This document shows, piece after piece, positions 24,419-32,361 of a stretch of DNA of 64,000 bases. Origin of the DNA: Actinoallomurus liliacearum. Its GTDB lineage: Bacteria; Actinomycetota; Actinomycetes; Streptosporangiales; Streptosporangiaceae. The notes under the pieces are model-generated. The model was not told where the DNA came from and searched no databases. It saw nothing but the letters and a program-made list of their open reading frames with translations. The DNA lies in assembly GCF_039542035.1 (NCBI RefSeq), contig NZ_BAABHJ010000020.1, forward strand, positions 124,001 through 188,000, given 5' to 3'. How positions within the stretch are numbered: the first letter of the stretch is position 1; every line of letters starts with the position of its first letter. The translations under genes were made by a program, and so were the position numbers.

Positions 24419-25426
24419 CTATCGGCTCGGGAGTGAGCGTGGCAGCCCGAACCACGGGAGCATGCTGTTGTCGAATCGGGTCATGGCGCTGATGTGGTCG
24501 CCGGCGACGGTGAGGACATAGAGGCCGGTGCCGTGGCTGATGCCGTTGAGGGCGCGCAGATACGCCCCGAATGCCGGTTGACCGTTGGCTCGCGTCGGCA
24601 CGAGGTCGAACCTCCGGCCGGCGCGGAAGATGCTGGCGCAGAAGCGGGCGGCGAGGTCCCGGCCCACGTACTCGAAGGGGATCGGCGGCATCGAGAAGAA
24701 GACGTCGTCGGTCAGCAGATCCACCAGCGCGTCGAGATCGGCGGATTCCCACGCGCGGGCGAACTTCGCCACGATCGCGTCCTCGACGGCTGAGCCGGAG
24801 GCGGGCGATTGGTGGTCGGCGCCCGGCGGCTGGCGGCGTTGCAGGGCGGCGCGGGCCCGCTTGAGGGCGCTGTTGACCGAGTCGACGGTCGAGTCGAGCA
24901 TGTCGGCCACTTCGTTCGCGTGGAATCCGAGGACGTCACGCAGGACGAGAACGGCGACCTGACGCGGCGGCAGCACCTGCAAGGCCGTGACAAACGCCAA
25001 GGAGACCGATTCGGTCTGCTCGTAGCGGGCCTCCGGCCCGAGCGGCGCGTCGATCACCGCCTCGAGCAGGGCGTCGGGATACGGCTGCAGCCAGACGACT
25101 TCGCCGAGCCGAGTTGGCTCCGGCGGTTCGACATGAGGCACATTCCATTCCTTCGCCTGGCGCCGGCTCGCCGAGCGACGCGCGTTGAGGCACCGGTTGG
25201 TGGCGATCCGGTACAGCCAGGTGCGCATCGACGCGCGCCCCTCGAAGCCGCCGATGCCCTGCCAGGCGGCCAGCAGCGTGTCCTGCAGGGCATCCTCGGC
25301 GTCCTGCAACGATCCGAGCATCCGATAGCAGTGCACCTGCAACTCCGCGCGGTACGGCTGGACCAACGCGCGGAACGCGTCACCGTCCCCGGCCCGCGCC
25401 TCAGACATCAGATCGCCGGTCACCAT
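24419..25426 (-). CDS. ECF sigma factor with SnoaL-like C-terminal domain
   Basis: This 335-residue RNA polymerase sigma factor has region 2 at about 20-85 (YRMLGSLQDAEDALQDTLLAAW) and region 4 at about 150-205 (LPPRQVAVLVLRDVLGF). A SnoaL-like tail follows (about 215-330). This is the SigG/SigJ-type layout, in which the tail, not a separate anti-sigma factor, controls activity. ATG 25426 has gaggtg 8 bases upstream. It is divergent from the reductase-family gene at 25578 across a nearly palindromic promoter. It lies within the 84-bp direct repeats, so it probably came in with the islet. Confidence 0.9.
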   Translation of the reverse strand: MVTGDLMSEARAGDGDAFRALVQPYRAELQVHCYRMLGSLQDAEDALQDTLLAAWQGIGGFEGRASMRTWLYRIATNRCLNARRSASRRQAKEWNVPHVEPPEPTRLGEVVWLQPYPDALLEAVIDAPLGPEARYEQTESVSLAFVTALQVLPPRQVAVLVLRDVLGFHANEVADMLDSTVDSVNSALKRARAALQRRQPPGADHQSPASGSAVEDAIVAKFARAWESADLDALVDLLTDDVFFSMPPIPFEYVGRDLAARFCASIFRAGRRFDLVPTRANGQPAFGAYLRALNGISHGTGLYVLTVAGDHISAMTRFDNSMLPWFGLPRSLPSR

Positions 25427-25468
25427 CCTCGAGTCACCTCTCCCGCACCACAGGCCAATTTCATCGGG

Positions 25469-25540
25469 TATGGACACCGGCCGACCGGTGAACTGGGCGG
25501 CCGACGCGCGCCCAGTTCTGCCGGTCCCGCGGTGTCTACA
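25469..25540. promoter_or_regulatory. Near-palindromic divergent promoter region
   Basis: The 72-bp segment is an imperfect inverted repeat. Each half reads outward as cgcccagttc, ccggtc, then ggtgtc(c/t)a(t/c)a, ending about 43 bp before the sigma factor ATG and 38 bp before the reductase ATG. The tgtcNaYa element resembles the tgtcaca -35 element described for SnoaL-tailed (ECF41-type) sigma factors. Both genes may thus be driven by the same factor, with the sigma gene autoregulated. Confidence 0.5.
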
Positions 25541-25577
25541 TCGGTGGTAGTCCGACCATGAACATGGGAGCACCGGG

Positions 25578-26171
25578 ATGGGAACGATCGTCGTCTTCGA
25601 GAACGTCTCACTCGACGGGGTCACGCAGGACCCGACCGGCGAGGAGGGCTTCAGCCGCCTCGACTGGCGCGCCGGGCTCGCCCCGACCGACCGCACGGAA
25701 TGGGACAAACTCATCCTGGACGACGCGCTGGGCGCGCAGGCCCTGTTGCTGGGGCGACGTAGCTATGAGTTCTTCGCCGCACGGTACCCGTCCCGCAGCG
25801 GCGAGTTGGCGGACAGGATCAACAGTCTGCCCAAATACGTTGTCTCCGCCACCCTCGCAGACCCCGAATGGCACAACTCGACGGTACTCTGCGGTGACAT
25901 CGTGGACGAGATTACGGCGTTGAAGCGCACGGTCAACGGCGAGATCCGCGTCTACGCCAGCTCCCAGCTCGTGCACACGCTGCTGGCGCACGATCTCGTC
26001 GACGAGCTCCGGCTGGCGGTTTTCCCGCTCGTAATGGGCGCGGGAAACCGCATCTTCGACCAGACCAGCAGCCCCAAACCCCTGCGCCTTGTCGACACCC
26101 GCACCGTCGGTAAGAGCCTCACCTACCTCACCTACCAATGCGTCCCGGAAACCCGGCATTCAGCCGAATGA
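25578..26171 (+). CDS. Dihydrofolate reductase-family (RibD C-terminal) protein
   Basis: The 197-residue protein has the RibD C-terminal/YyaP fold: the opening strand VVFENVSLDGV, the LLLGRRSYEFFAA segment near 55-67, and the late LVDELRLAVFPLVMGAGNRIF stretch near 135-160. Members bind NADPH, but most have no known substrate and are not true folate enzymes. It is divergent from the sigma factor and probably one of its targets. Codon use is less GC-biased than in flanking genes, in line with acquisition. Confidence 0.88.
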   Translation: MGTIVVFENVSLDGVTQDPTGEEGFSRLDWRAGLAPTDRTEWDKLILDDALGAQALLLGRRSYEFFAARYPSRSGELADRINSLPKYVVSATLADPEWHNSTVLCGDIVDEITALKRTVNGEIRVYASSQLVHTLLAHDLVDELRLAVFPLVMGAGNRIFDQTSSPKPLRLVDTRTVGKSLTYLTYQCVPETRHSAE

Positions 26172-26296
26172 GCGGGGACCAGCGGCGATGCATTCACGTC
26201 GGGCAATCGCATCCCCACCGAGTGTCCGCGCGATGTGGGGTTTCGTCCGGACTGAAGCAAGCCCGAAAGCGGCACAACTCAGGATGCGCCGGTAGC

Positions 26297-26380
26297 CGGC
26301 GCGATCTAGCGGCTGACCTGGGTGAACGATCGAAGAACGGGCCGGATCGGTGTCTCACCAGGTCCGGCCCGTTCTCACTG
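26297..26380 (+). repeat. 84-bp direct repeat, copy B, with terminator
   Basis: This is the second copy of the repeat at 24052-24135, same orientation and length. Its 12-bp hairpin is perfect (gaacgggccgga/tccggcccgttc) and also serves as terminator for the minus-strand cache gene, whose stop codon lies at the repeat edge. Just before it, tgcgcc is the only trace of the tRNA 3' end. Confidence 0.88.
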
Positions 26381-27088
26381 CGGGGATGTCACTGTCCAGC
26401 CCGTCAAGGCGCACAGTCGGGCCAGCGCGCCGGAATGAGCCGCGTCGGCCCGGGCGCGCCCTGTGGTCAGCCGGTCGCCGGGCGCCGCTGCGGCCGTATT
26501 GGCGGCGATGACCCGGCCGTCGGGGTTCACCAGCGCGCGGGGAGACCGCTCGGCGCACAGCGCGGGCATGATGCGGCGTTCCAGGTGGTCGCAGGGGACG
26601 TCCAGGGCCGCCACCCCAAGGGGCCGGGTGCCGTGGAAGACGGGGACGGACAGCGTGAAGGTGTACTCGTTCGTGCACGCGTAGTCGACGTACGGCCCGG
26701 TGACGTGCTGGTCCCCGGAGCGGACCGGCACGTCGAACCATTCGTCGTTGAAATAGTCGAAGAAGTCGGGTCCGTCCGGGTCGAGATTGACGCGCAGCGG
26801 CTCGGGGGTCCCGCCGCCCGGCCGCCACCACCATTCGAGCCAGTACGGGGCGTCACGCAGGAGGCCGGGGGCGGCCACGATGCCGGTGCCGATGGCCAGG
26901 TCCGCGAAGGCGTCCAAGGTCTCGCGGATGCGCGGGCGCAGCGAGGCGATGTCGCCGAGCGTGTACACGTCGGGCCGGCCCGCGAAGGATGCCTCGAAGG
27001 CGGCGGCGGTGTCGCGCAGGGACCGCAGGATCCGCTCGATGTCGTCGGCGAGAGAGGCCCAGGCCCGTTCGGAGAATGGTGTCGTCAC
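26375..27088 (-). CDS. Cache-domain protein, probably ligand-sensing
   Basis: This 237-residue protein carries a cache-like domain at about 60-175 (APYWLEWWWR, then YFNDEWFDVP, then GPYVDYACTNEYTFTLSVPVF). Cache domains bind small ligands, but this copy has no signal peptide or membrane helix, so it would sense inside the cell. GTG 27088 overlaps the stop codon of the GntR-type regulator (GTGA), and the two are surely co-transcribed. With the divergent permease it may sense the transported compound. A longer reading to 27283 runs through regulator sequence and is rejected. Confidence 0.78.
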   Translation of the reverse strand: MTTPFSERAWASLADDIERILRSLRDTAAAFEASFAGRPDVYTLGDIASLRPRIRETLDAFADLAIGTGIVAAPGLLRDAPYWLEWWWRPGGGTPEPLRVNLDPDGPDFFDYFNDEWFDVPVRSGDQHVTGPYVDYACTNEYTFTLSVPVFHGTRPLGVAALDVPCDHLERRIMPALCAERSPRALVNPDGRVIAANTAAAAPGDRLTTGRARADAAHSGALARLCALTGWTVTSPQ

Positions 27089-27852
27089 TGCTCCGCCTCG
27101 GTGCGGTAGACGCCGACGCGCCACCGGATCAGTAGTTCCACCTCGTCCGTGACCTGCTGTTCGGCCAGCCGCCGGGCTCGTTCGGAGTTCCCGGCGGCGA
27201 CGGCGTCGACGAGGGCGAGCCGGCCTCGTACCGCCTCGGCATGGTCGGCGTCGTTGAGCAGGGTCCAGCTCAGATCGCCCCACTCGGCGCGCAGGTTCGC
27301 TTCCTCCTGGGTGAGCCGGGGCGACTGGGCCGCCAGGGCGACCGCGACGCCGAACTCGGCGTCCGCCTGGCGGCGCTCGGCGGCGGTATCCGCCGCTGCC
27401 AGCCGCGCGGCGCGCCGGCGCAACGTCTGGATCTCGGGGGCCGTCGCGCGCCGGGCGGCGAGCGCCGCCGCGGTGCCGAAGACCGCCAGGCGCAGGTCGC
27501 CGAGTTCGCGGAGTTGCCGGACGGTCAGGTCGGCGTGCCCCGGCCGGCTGTGAAGGCCGCCGACCGGCCGGGCGACGAAGCTACCGCCGGCCCTGCCCCG
27601 GCGGGTCACGACGAGGCCGCGCTCGCGCAGGGTCGCCAGCGCCTCCCGGAGTGTCAAGGTGGCGACACCGAGCTGGTCGGACAGCGTCGCTTCGGAGGGC
27701 AGGCGCTCGCCAGGAGCGATCAGTCCGAGGCGGATGGCCTCTGCCAGCCGATCCGCGATCTGGTCGGCCCGGCCGGCCTGGCCGTTGCCCAGTGCCTGGA
27801 TCGCGCGGACGGCGGCGGTGGTGAGACCGGAAACGGGTGGTGCCGGCGCCAT
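27085..27852 (-). CDS. GntR-family (FadR type) transcriptional regulator
   Basis: This 255-residue regulator has a winged helix-turn-helix at about 28-95 (RLPSEATLSDQLGVATLTLREAL) and an all-helical FadR/FCD-like effector domain after it. It is divergent from the APC permease at 28055 and is the obvious candidate to control it. ATG 27852 is used. Confidence 0.9.
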   Translation of the reverse strand: MAPAPPVSGLTTAAVRAIQALGNGQAGRADQIADRLAEAIRLGLIAPGERLPSEATLSDQLGVATLTLREALATLRERGLVVTRRGRAGGSFVARPVGGLHSRPGHADLTVRQLRELGDLRLAVFGTAAALAARRATAPEIQTLRRRAARLAAADTAAERRQADAEFGVAVALAAQSPRLTQEEANLRAEWGDLSWTLLNDADHAEAVRGRLALVDAVAAGNSERARRLAEQQVTDEVELLIRWRVGVYRTEAEQ

Positions 27853-28054
27853 CGCACCTTCCTCGGTTAAGTCCTGGTATCCGACCTTGACACTAAAACA
27901 TTTAGAGCTAGATGATTTGCGAACTCAACGCAATGATCATGTCGCGCAGCGCGGTCGGTGCAGGTGCCCCGGCCTGGACCAGTGTGGGCGCGCGGCGCAC
28001 GATCACCAGCCCCCGCCCGGTCCCCAGACCGGCCGACAGATCAACGAGGCCATC
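27853..28054. promoter_or_regulatory. Divergent promoter region, regulator/permease
   Basis: The 202-bp gap holds an AT-rich core (about 27885-27950, with aaaacatttagagctagatgat) that stands out from the GC-rich surroundings. It probably contains both promoters and the GntR operator. No clear consensus operator could be assigned. Confidence 0.4.
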
Positions 28055-29680
28055 ATGACCGACAACACCGGCTTGTCGACCGAACATGACGAGGACGCGG
28101 CCCATCTAGAGCGCCTCGGTTACAAACAGGAACTGCACCGCGTCCTGGGACTGTTCGACAACTTCAGCGTGGCGTTCTCCTATCTGTCGCCGATGGTCGG
28201 GGTGTACTCGCTGTTCGTGCTCGGTGTGGGCACCGCCGGACCTCGCTACCTGTGGCTGATGGTGCCGGTGGTCGGCTTCATGCTGCTGGTGGCACTGGTC
28301 TTCGGGGAACTGGCCAGCCACTACCCGATCGCCGGCGCGCTGTACCAGTACGGGAAATGGAGTGTCGGCCCGCGGTACGGCTGGTGGATCGGCTGGATCT
28401 ACGGCCTCGCCCTGCTCGTCACCGTCGCCAGCGTCGACACCGGCATCGTCAGCTACCTGACCGCGCTGCTGAACAATCTGTTCGGGACGCATCTGAACGG
28501 CACCTCGCACAGCACCATCCTGGTGGTCACGGTGCTGCTCATCGCGATTCAGACCCTGATGAACACGGTGGGCGCCAAGCTGATGGGGCGGATCTCCCAG
28601 CTCGGCGTGTTCGTCGAGACCATCGGTACCTTCGGGGTCGCCATCGCGCTGGGCATCGCCGGGTTCCACCACGGGTTCGGCTTCCTGTTCTCCAGCAAGG
28701 GCGCCGAGCACGCGTCGGCCAACCCGCTCAAGGTCGACTTCGGCGGCCACTGGCTCACCGGCGCCGCGCTCGTCGCCGTGCTCGCGCACGCCTACATCTT
28801 CTACGGCTTCGAGTCCGCCGGAGACATCGCCGAGGAGACCAAGTCGGCGTCGCGTATCGTGCCCCGGGCAATGCGCTCGGCGCTGCTGTACGGCGGGGTG
28901 GCCTCGGCCGTCCTCGTCGTCGGCCTGCTGCTGGCCATGCCGTCCGACCCGCAGGGCTACGCCAACGCCGCGTCGTTCGACGGCGGGGTGCCCGCCATCC
29001 TCGGCCAGCTCCCGTCCTGGTCGCAGAACCTGTTCCTGGTGGTCGTGTGCGTCGCCTTCTTCTCCTGCGGCACCGCGGTCCAGGGCGCGGGCTCGCGGCT
29101 GATGTACTCCTACGCCCGGGACAAGGCCGTCCCGTTCAGCCACAAGCTCAGCGTGGTGTCCCCGCGGTTCCACACCCCGGTCAACGCGCTGCTGGTCGCC
29201 GGCGTCGTCCCTGTGCTGTTCACCCTGCTGGTCAATGTCAACCCGGCGCACAACGTCCACATCCTGTGGTTCGAGCTGCCCGCCGGCGTCAACGCGCTGA
29301 CCCTGCTCGTCTCCTTCGGCGTGTCGGGCATCTACCTGTCCTTCCTGCTGACCGTGGTGGGTTCGATCATCGCCAGGGCCCGGGGCTGGCAGCCGGCCGG
29401 GACGTTCCGGCTCGGACGCTGGGGCTGGCCGGTCAGCATCCTGGCCGCGGCGTACCTGGCGCTGATGCTGGTCAACATCGTCTGGCCGTCCGGCCTGTCC
29501 AGCCCGCGCGGCAGCCTGTTCAACTTCGACTGGATCACCCTGATGGTGATCGTCGTGCTCCTGGTCATCGGCGCGGTGTACTTCGTGCTCGCGCGTCCCT
29601 ACCAGCGCCTGGCGGTCACCGGGCAGTCCGGCGCCCCTGCGACCGACGAGGCCGCCCAGGTCGGGGATGGCGCCCAGTGA
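28055..29680 (+). CDS. APC-family amino acid or amine permease
   Basis: This 541-residue transporter has about twelve hydrophobic segments and the APC signature in the first helix (FDNFSVAFSYLSPMVGVYSLF) and in the second (FGELASHYPIAGALYQYGKW). The closest pattern is that of the amino acid/polyamine/choline-type carriers. Asp/Glu-containing EETKSASRIVPRAM near 265 is typical. ATG 28055 begins the soluble N terminus; readings further upstream cross the promoter region. The substrate is unknown; GntR and cache neighbours suggest inducible uptake of a nitrogen compound. Confidence 0.9.
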   Translation: MTDNTGLSTEHDEDAAHLERLGYKQELHRVLGLFDNFSVAFSYLSPMVGVYSLFVLGVGTAGPRYLWLMVPVVGFMLLVALVFGELASHYPIAGALYQYGKWSVGPRYGWWIGWIYGLALLVTVASVDTGIVSYLTALLNNLFGTHLNGTSHSTILVVTVLLIAIQTLMNTVGAKLMGRISQLGVFVETIGTFGVAIALGIAGFHHGFGFLFSSKGAEHASANPLKVDFGGHWLTGAALVAVLAHAYIFYGFESAGDIAEETKSASRIVPRAMRSALLYGGVASAVLVVGLLLAMPSDPQGYANAASFDGGVPAILGQLPSWSQNLFLVVVCVAFFSCGTAVQGAGSRLMYSYARDKAVPFSHKLSVVSPRFHTPVNALLVAGVVPVLFTLLVNVNPAHNVHILWFELPAGVNALTLLVSFGVSGIYLSFLLTVVGSIIARARGWQPAGTFRLGRWGWPVSILAAAYLALMLVNIVWPSGLSSPRGSLFNFDWITLMVIVVLLVIGAVYFVLARPYQRLAVTGQSGAPATDEAAQVGDGAQ

Positions 29681-29735
29681 CGACGGTACGGACCGTCATC
29701 GACGGCACGCCGGATTCCGGCGACTGACGCCGCCG

Positions 29736-29778
29736 TGCCGGACCCGCGGACACCAGGTCTCCGCCCGCGGGTCCGGCA
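29736..29778 (+). terminator. Hairpin after permease gene
   Basis: A perfect 14-bp stem (29736-29749 with 29765-29778) encloses a 15-nt loop, 55 bp after the permease stop and before a CoA-transferase remnant. There is no T run. Confidence 0.65.
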
Positions 29779-29805
29779 GAGGTTCCGCTGGGGAGGACGG
29801 TACTG

Positions 29806-30032
29806 ATGACCGAGCTACCGCTGTCCGGGGTCCTGGTCGCCGACTTCGGGCGGGTGCTGGCCGCGCCGTACGCCACCATGCTCCTCGCCGATCTCGGCGC
29901 CGACGTGATCAAGGTCGAGCGCCGGAGCATGGGGACGACACCCGCGTGTGGGGGCCGCCGCACGCCCACGGCGAGGCCACCTACTTCCTTTCCGTCAACC
30001 GCAACAAGCGATTGGTCGCGCTCGACCTAAAG
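29806..30032 (+). pseudogene. CoA-transferase (family III) N-terminal remnant
   Basis: The first 40 codons read as a CaiB/BaiF family III CoA-transferase (LADLGADVIKVER). A one-base deletion near 29920-29923 then breaks the frame. The expected continuation (PEHGDDTRVWGPPHAHGEATYFLSVN) is found in the next frame and runs to about 30032, where homology stops abruptly. About 80 of the usual 400 residues remain. It lies downstream of the permease and may once have served the same pathway. Confidence 0.8.
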
Positions 30033-30165
30033 ATCTTGGTCTCACCGGCGCCGTCGACCCGGGCGGCGTCGAGCATCTCGGTGGGGATCGCGGCGGCGGC
30101 GTACACCCGGCTCAGGTAGTTCCCGAACGGGCTGATGATCACCGGTAGCAGCACCGACCAGCGGC
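30033..30165 (-). pseudogene. ABC sugar permease (MalG type) fragment
   Basis: On the minus strand, about 40 codons match the cytoplasmic loop region of MalG-type permeases (LPVIISPFGNYLSRVYAAAA, then EMLDAARVDGAGETKIF, the EAA motif). Nothing else of the gene is present. It abuts the oppositely oriented CoA-transferase remnant at about 30032, so a deletion or rearrangement joined them. Confidence 0.7.
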
Positions 30166-30362
30166 CGCCCTCACGCCGATGACCGGGGCGAGCGCGCAAG
30201 TCTCGGGAAACGGCCCCGGCGAGGCCCGGCCTGTCCCGCTTCGTCCCCTCTCTCAGGCGAGAGCCATGGCGTTCACCGAGTCTTTTGCACGGCGAGGCCG
30301 TGCGCTGTACTCGTAGGCTGAAGCGCCACGGCGGGGGCGGAACCGAGACGGGACGGGTCGGG

Positions 30363-30854
30363 ATGCCGGAACAGGTGGTGACCGCGGCGCTGGTCGTGAT
30401 TCCGGGGCCGGGAGAGACGGTGACGTTCGTTCGGCAGGAACACGGCCCGTACGCGGACTTCTGGCTGCTGCCGGGCGGCAAAGTGGAGTTCGGTGAGCCC
30501 ATCTCCGAGGCGGCACGGCGTGAGGCCCTCGAGGAGTCCGGTTGCCGCGTCACGGATCTCTCGCTGACCGGGGCGTACGAGATCCTCGGGCCGGATCACC
30601 ACTTCGTGGTCTGGGCCCATCGCAGCAAGCACGTCCTCCAGGTGCCGAGGGACTTCCAGGGGCATCATGTGACCGGCGTCCGGCAGGTTCCGTGGAACGC
30701 CGTCGAACCGCACCCGACCGACATGCCGATCCTCAACGACGCGGGGGCCGCGGCCTATCCTCGGGAGTTGATCGATCACCGGATGCGCCGTGTGGGCATC
30801 GTGATGACGAACCTGCTCAACGGAGAGACGTTCGGAGCCGCCGAACCGTGGTAG
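30363..30854 (+). CDS. NUDIX hydrolase
   Basis: This 163-residue enzyme has the full Nudix box (G-x5-E-x7-REALEESG, residues about 40-62) that binds magnesium and cleaves nucleoside diphosphate-X compounds. The short C-terminal part has no further domain, and the substrate cannot be told from sequence. ATG 30363 starts just before the first strand; an in-frame ATG at 30285 adds a basic, unconserved stretch. Confidence 0.88.
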   Translation: MPEQVVTAALVVIPGPGETVTFVRQEHGPYADFWLLPGGKVEFGEPISEAARREALEESGCRVTDLSLTGAYEILGPDHHFVVWAHRSKHVLQVPRDFQGHHVTGVRQVPWNAVEPHPTDMPILNDAGAAAYPRELIDHRMRRVGIVMTNLLNGETFGAAEPW

Positions 30855-30927
30855 CGCATCCACCGGTCGGGGCAAGAGCGGGTTGTGGTCCGCGCAGCCA
30901 TGGTTCGGTCGGACATCTGTCGGGACG

Positions 30928-31650
30928 TCAGCGCCGGGAGCGGCGGGGGCAGGCCTTCGCCCGCGCCAGCAGGGCGCGCATCTGCAGCACGGCGTGGGCC
31001 GGGTTCCGCGGCGGGGTCGCGAAGGGCAGGCGTACGTCGTGGTATCCGCTCTGCCGGCGGAGGCGCAGGACGACGCCGTAGCGGTCCAGCCGTAGCGGGT
31101 CCACGCGGGTCACGCCGAGCAGGATCCGGCGGTCGACCAGCTGGGCCAGCAGCTCGACGGCGTCCCCGTGGGCGCCGGCCAGGTGGGTGAGCAGCTCCGC
31201 CTCGGTCGCCGCGAGCGGATCGGGCTCGACGGCGGCCAGCTCGTCCACCTCCAGCTCGAACCACCGCCCCTCGTGCTGGAGCTCGGCGGTCACCGTTTCG
31301 AAGGACAGGTCCTCCGCGCTCGCACCCTGACGGTCGAAGCTCAGCCAGCCGCCCAGCAGGACGCGGGCGCGGACCCGGTCGGGCACCGGCACCGGGGCGA
31401 CGTCGGTGAACTCCAGCGAGGCCGCGAGATCGCCGCCCGGCGCCCAGGCCACCTCCGCGCCCACGTGGCTGCCGGCCGGGACCGTGAGCAGCAGGCGGCC
31501 GGCCCCCTCCGGCGAGTGCAGGCCGACGAGGTCGACGCGGTGCACGTCGGTGTTCAGGGTCAGGGACCGGGCCGCCACGAGTACGGAACGGACGAGCTCG
31601 GCGGGGGTCGGTTCTGCGATCGGCGCCGTGGGGTGATCGGTGGCGGACAT
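30928..31650 (-). CDS. DUF2470-domain protein, probably iron-regulated
   Basis: This 240-residue protein has an N-terminal flavin-reductase/PNPOx-like beta region and a C-terminal DUF2470 domain (HLAGAHGDAVELLAQL, about 160-235). DUF2470 occurs in HugZ-type haem-degrading proteins and in proteins of siderophore loci. The typical catalytic His environment is only partly kept (the usual HMNEDH reads HLAGAH). An IdeR/DtxR-like box lies 15 bp upstream of its ATG, so iron control is likely. It is divergent from rpsD. Confidence 0.8.
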   Translation of the reverse strand: MSATDHPTAPIAEPTPAELVRSVLVAARSLTLNTDVHRVDLVGLHSPEGAGRLLLTVPAGSHVGAEVAWAPGGDLAASLEFTDVAPVPVPDRVRARVLLGGWLSFDRQGASAEDLSFETVTAELQHEGRWFELEVDELAAVEPDPLAATEAELLTHLAGAHGDAVELLAQLVDRRILLGVTRVDPLRLDRYGVVLRLRRQSGYHDVRLPFATPPRNPAHAVLQMRALLARAKACPRRSRR

Positions 31651-31664
31651 CCAGCCTCCCTAAG

Positions 31665-31683
31665 TAAGGTAAGGCTAACCTTA
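31665..31683. promoter_or_regulatory. IdeR/DtxR-like iron box
   Basis: The 19-bp sequence taaggtaaggctaacctta closely matches the actinobacterial iron-regulator consensus TWAGGTWAGSCTWACCTWA. It lies between two divergent genes, 15 bp from the DUF2470 start and 18 bp from the rpsD start, where a bound repressor would cover both promoters. Confidence 0.8.
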
Positions 31684-31701
31684 GCCACTGAGAGGATGTT
31701 C

Positions 31702-32310
31702 GTGAACAGCTCGCGCCCGAAAGCCAAACGCTCCCGTGCCCTGGGGATCCCGCTCACCCCCAAGTGCGTCCGCTACTTCGAACGCCGCCCGTACCCGCCC
31801 GGCCCACACGGACGGGCACGCAGGCAGACGTCGGACTACAAGACGCGGCTGCTGGAGAAGCAGCGCCTGCGCGCCCAGTACAACGTGAGCGAGAAGCAGC
31901 TGCGCCGCGCCTTCGAACGGTCCACGCGCGGCGAGGGCCGGACCGGAGACACGCTGCTGGCCGACCTGGAGACGCGACTGGACGCCCTGGTGCTGCGGGC
32001 CGGGTTCGCCCGCACGATCTACCAGGCCCGCCAGTTCGTCTCCCACCGGCACATCCTGGTGAACGGCGCGCGCGTCAACGTCCCCTCCTACCGTGTACGG
32101 CCGGGGTCGGTGATCAGCGTCGCCGAGCGCAGCCGGACGATGCCGCCCTTCCTCGAGGCCGCGGCCGGCGGGCACGCGCCGGAGCGCGTCCCGGAGTACC
32201 TGCGGGCCGACCACGCCGGCCTGGTGGCGCGGCTCGTACGGCCGCCGCAGCGACACGAGATCCCGGTCCGGTGCGACGTCCAACTCGTGGTCGAGTACTA
32301 CTCACGCTGA
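31702..32310 (+). CDS. rpsD: 30S ribosomal protein S4 (stand-alone, likely paralogue)
   Basis: S4 binds 16S rRNA early in small-subunit assembly. This 202-residue protein has the actinobacterial N terminus (SRPKAKRSRALGIPLTPKC), the Tyr-Pro-Pro-Gly segment and the central S4 RNA-binding domain (RLDALVLRAGFARTIYQARQFV). Its C-terminal third is unusual in composition (PPFLEAAAGGHAPERVPEYL). GTG 31702 has agagga 5 bases upstream and gives the expected N terminus. It is not in the alpha operon. The adjoining iron box suggests a metal-responsive second copy, but I cannot see whether another rpsD exists in the genome. Confidence 0.88.
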   Translation: MNSSRPKAKRSRALGIPLTPKCVRYFERRPYPPGPHGRARRQTSDYKTRLLEKQRLRAQYNVSEKQLRRAFERSTRGEGRTGDTLLADLETRLDALVLRAGFARTIYQARQFVSHRHILVNGARVNVPSYRVRPGSVISVAERSRTMPPFLEAAAGGHAPERVPEYLRADHAGLVARLVRPPQRHEIPVRCDVQLVVEYYSR

Positions 32311-32361
32311 CGGAGCACCTCGGGCACGAGGGCGCCGAGGGCGGCGGCCGCCCAGGCCCCC

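Noticed and set aside
24136..25426. cas genes near the CRISPR-like repeats
   Set aside because: All nearby frames are accounted for by the sigma factor and its shadows; none resembles Cas proteins.
24136..26296. Prophage or integrative element with integrase
   Set aside because: Only two genes and a repeat relic lie between the direct repeats; no integrase, excisionase or replication gene is present.
31665..31683. Zur (zinc) box as explanation for the rpsD/DUF2470 palindrome
   Set aside because: Actinobacterial Zur sites have a TGAAAATCATTTTCA-like core; this sequence fits the IdeR/DtxR consensus far better.
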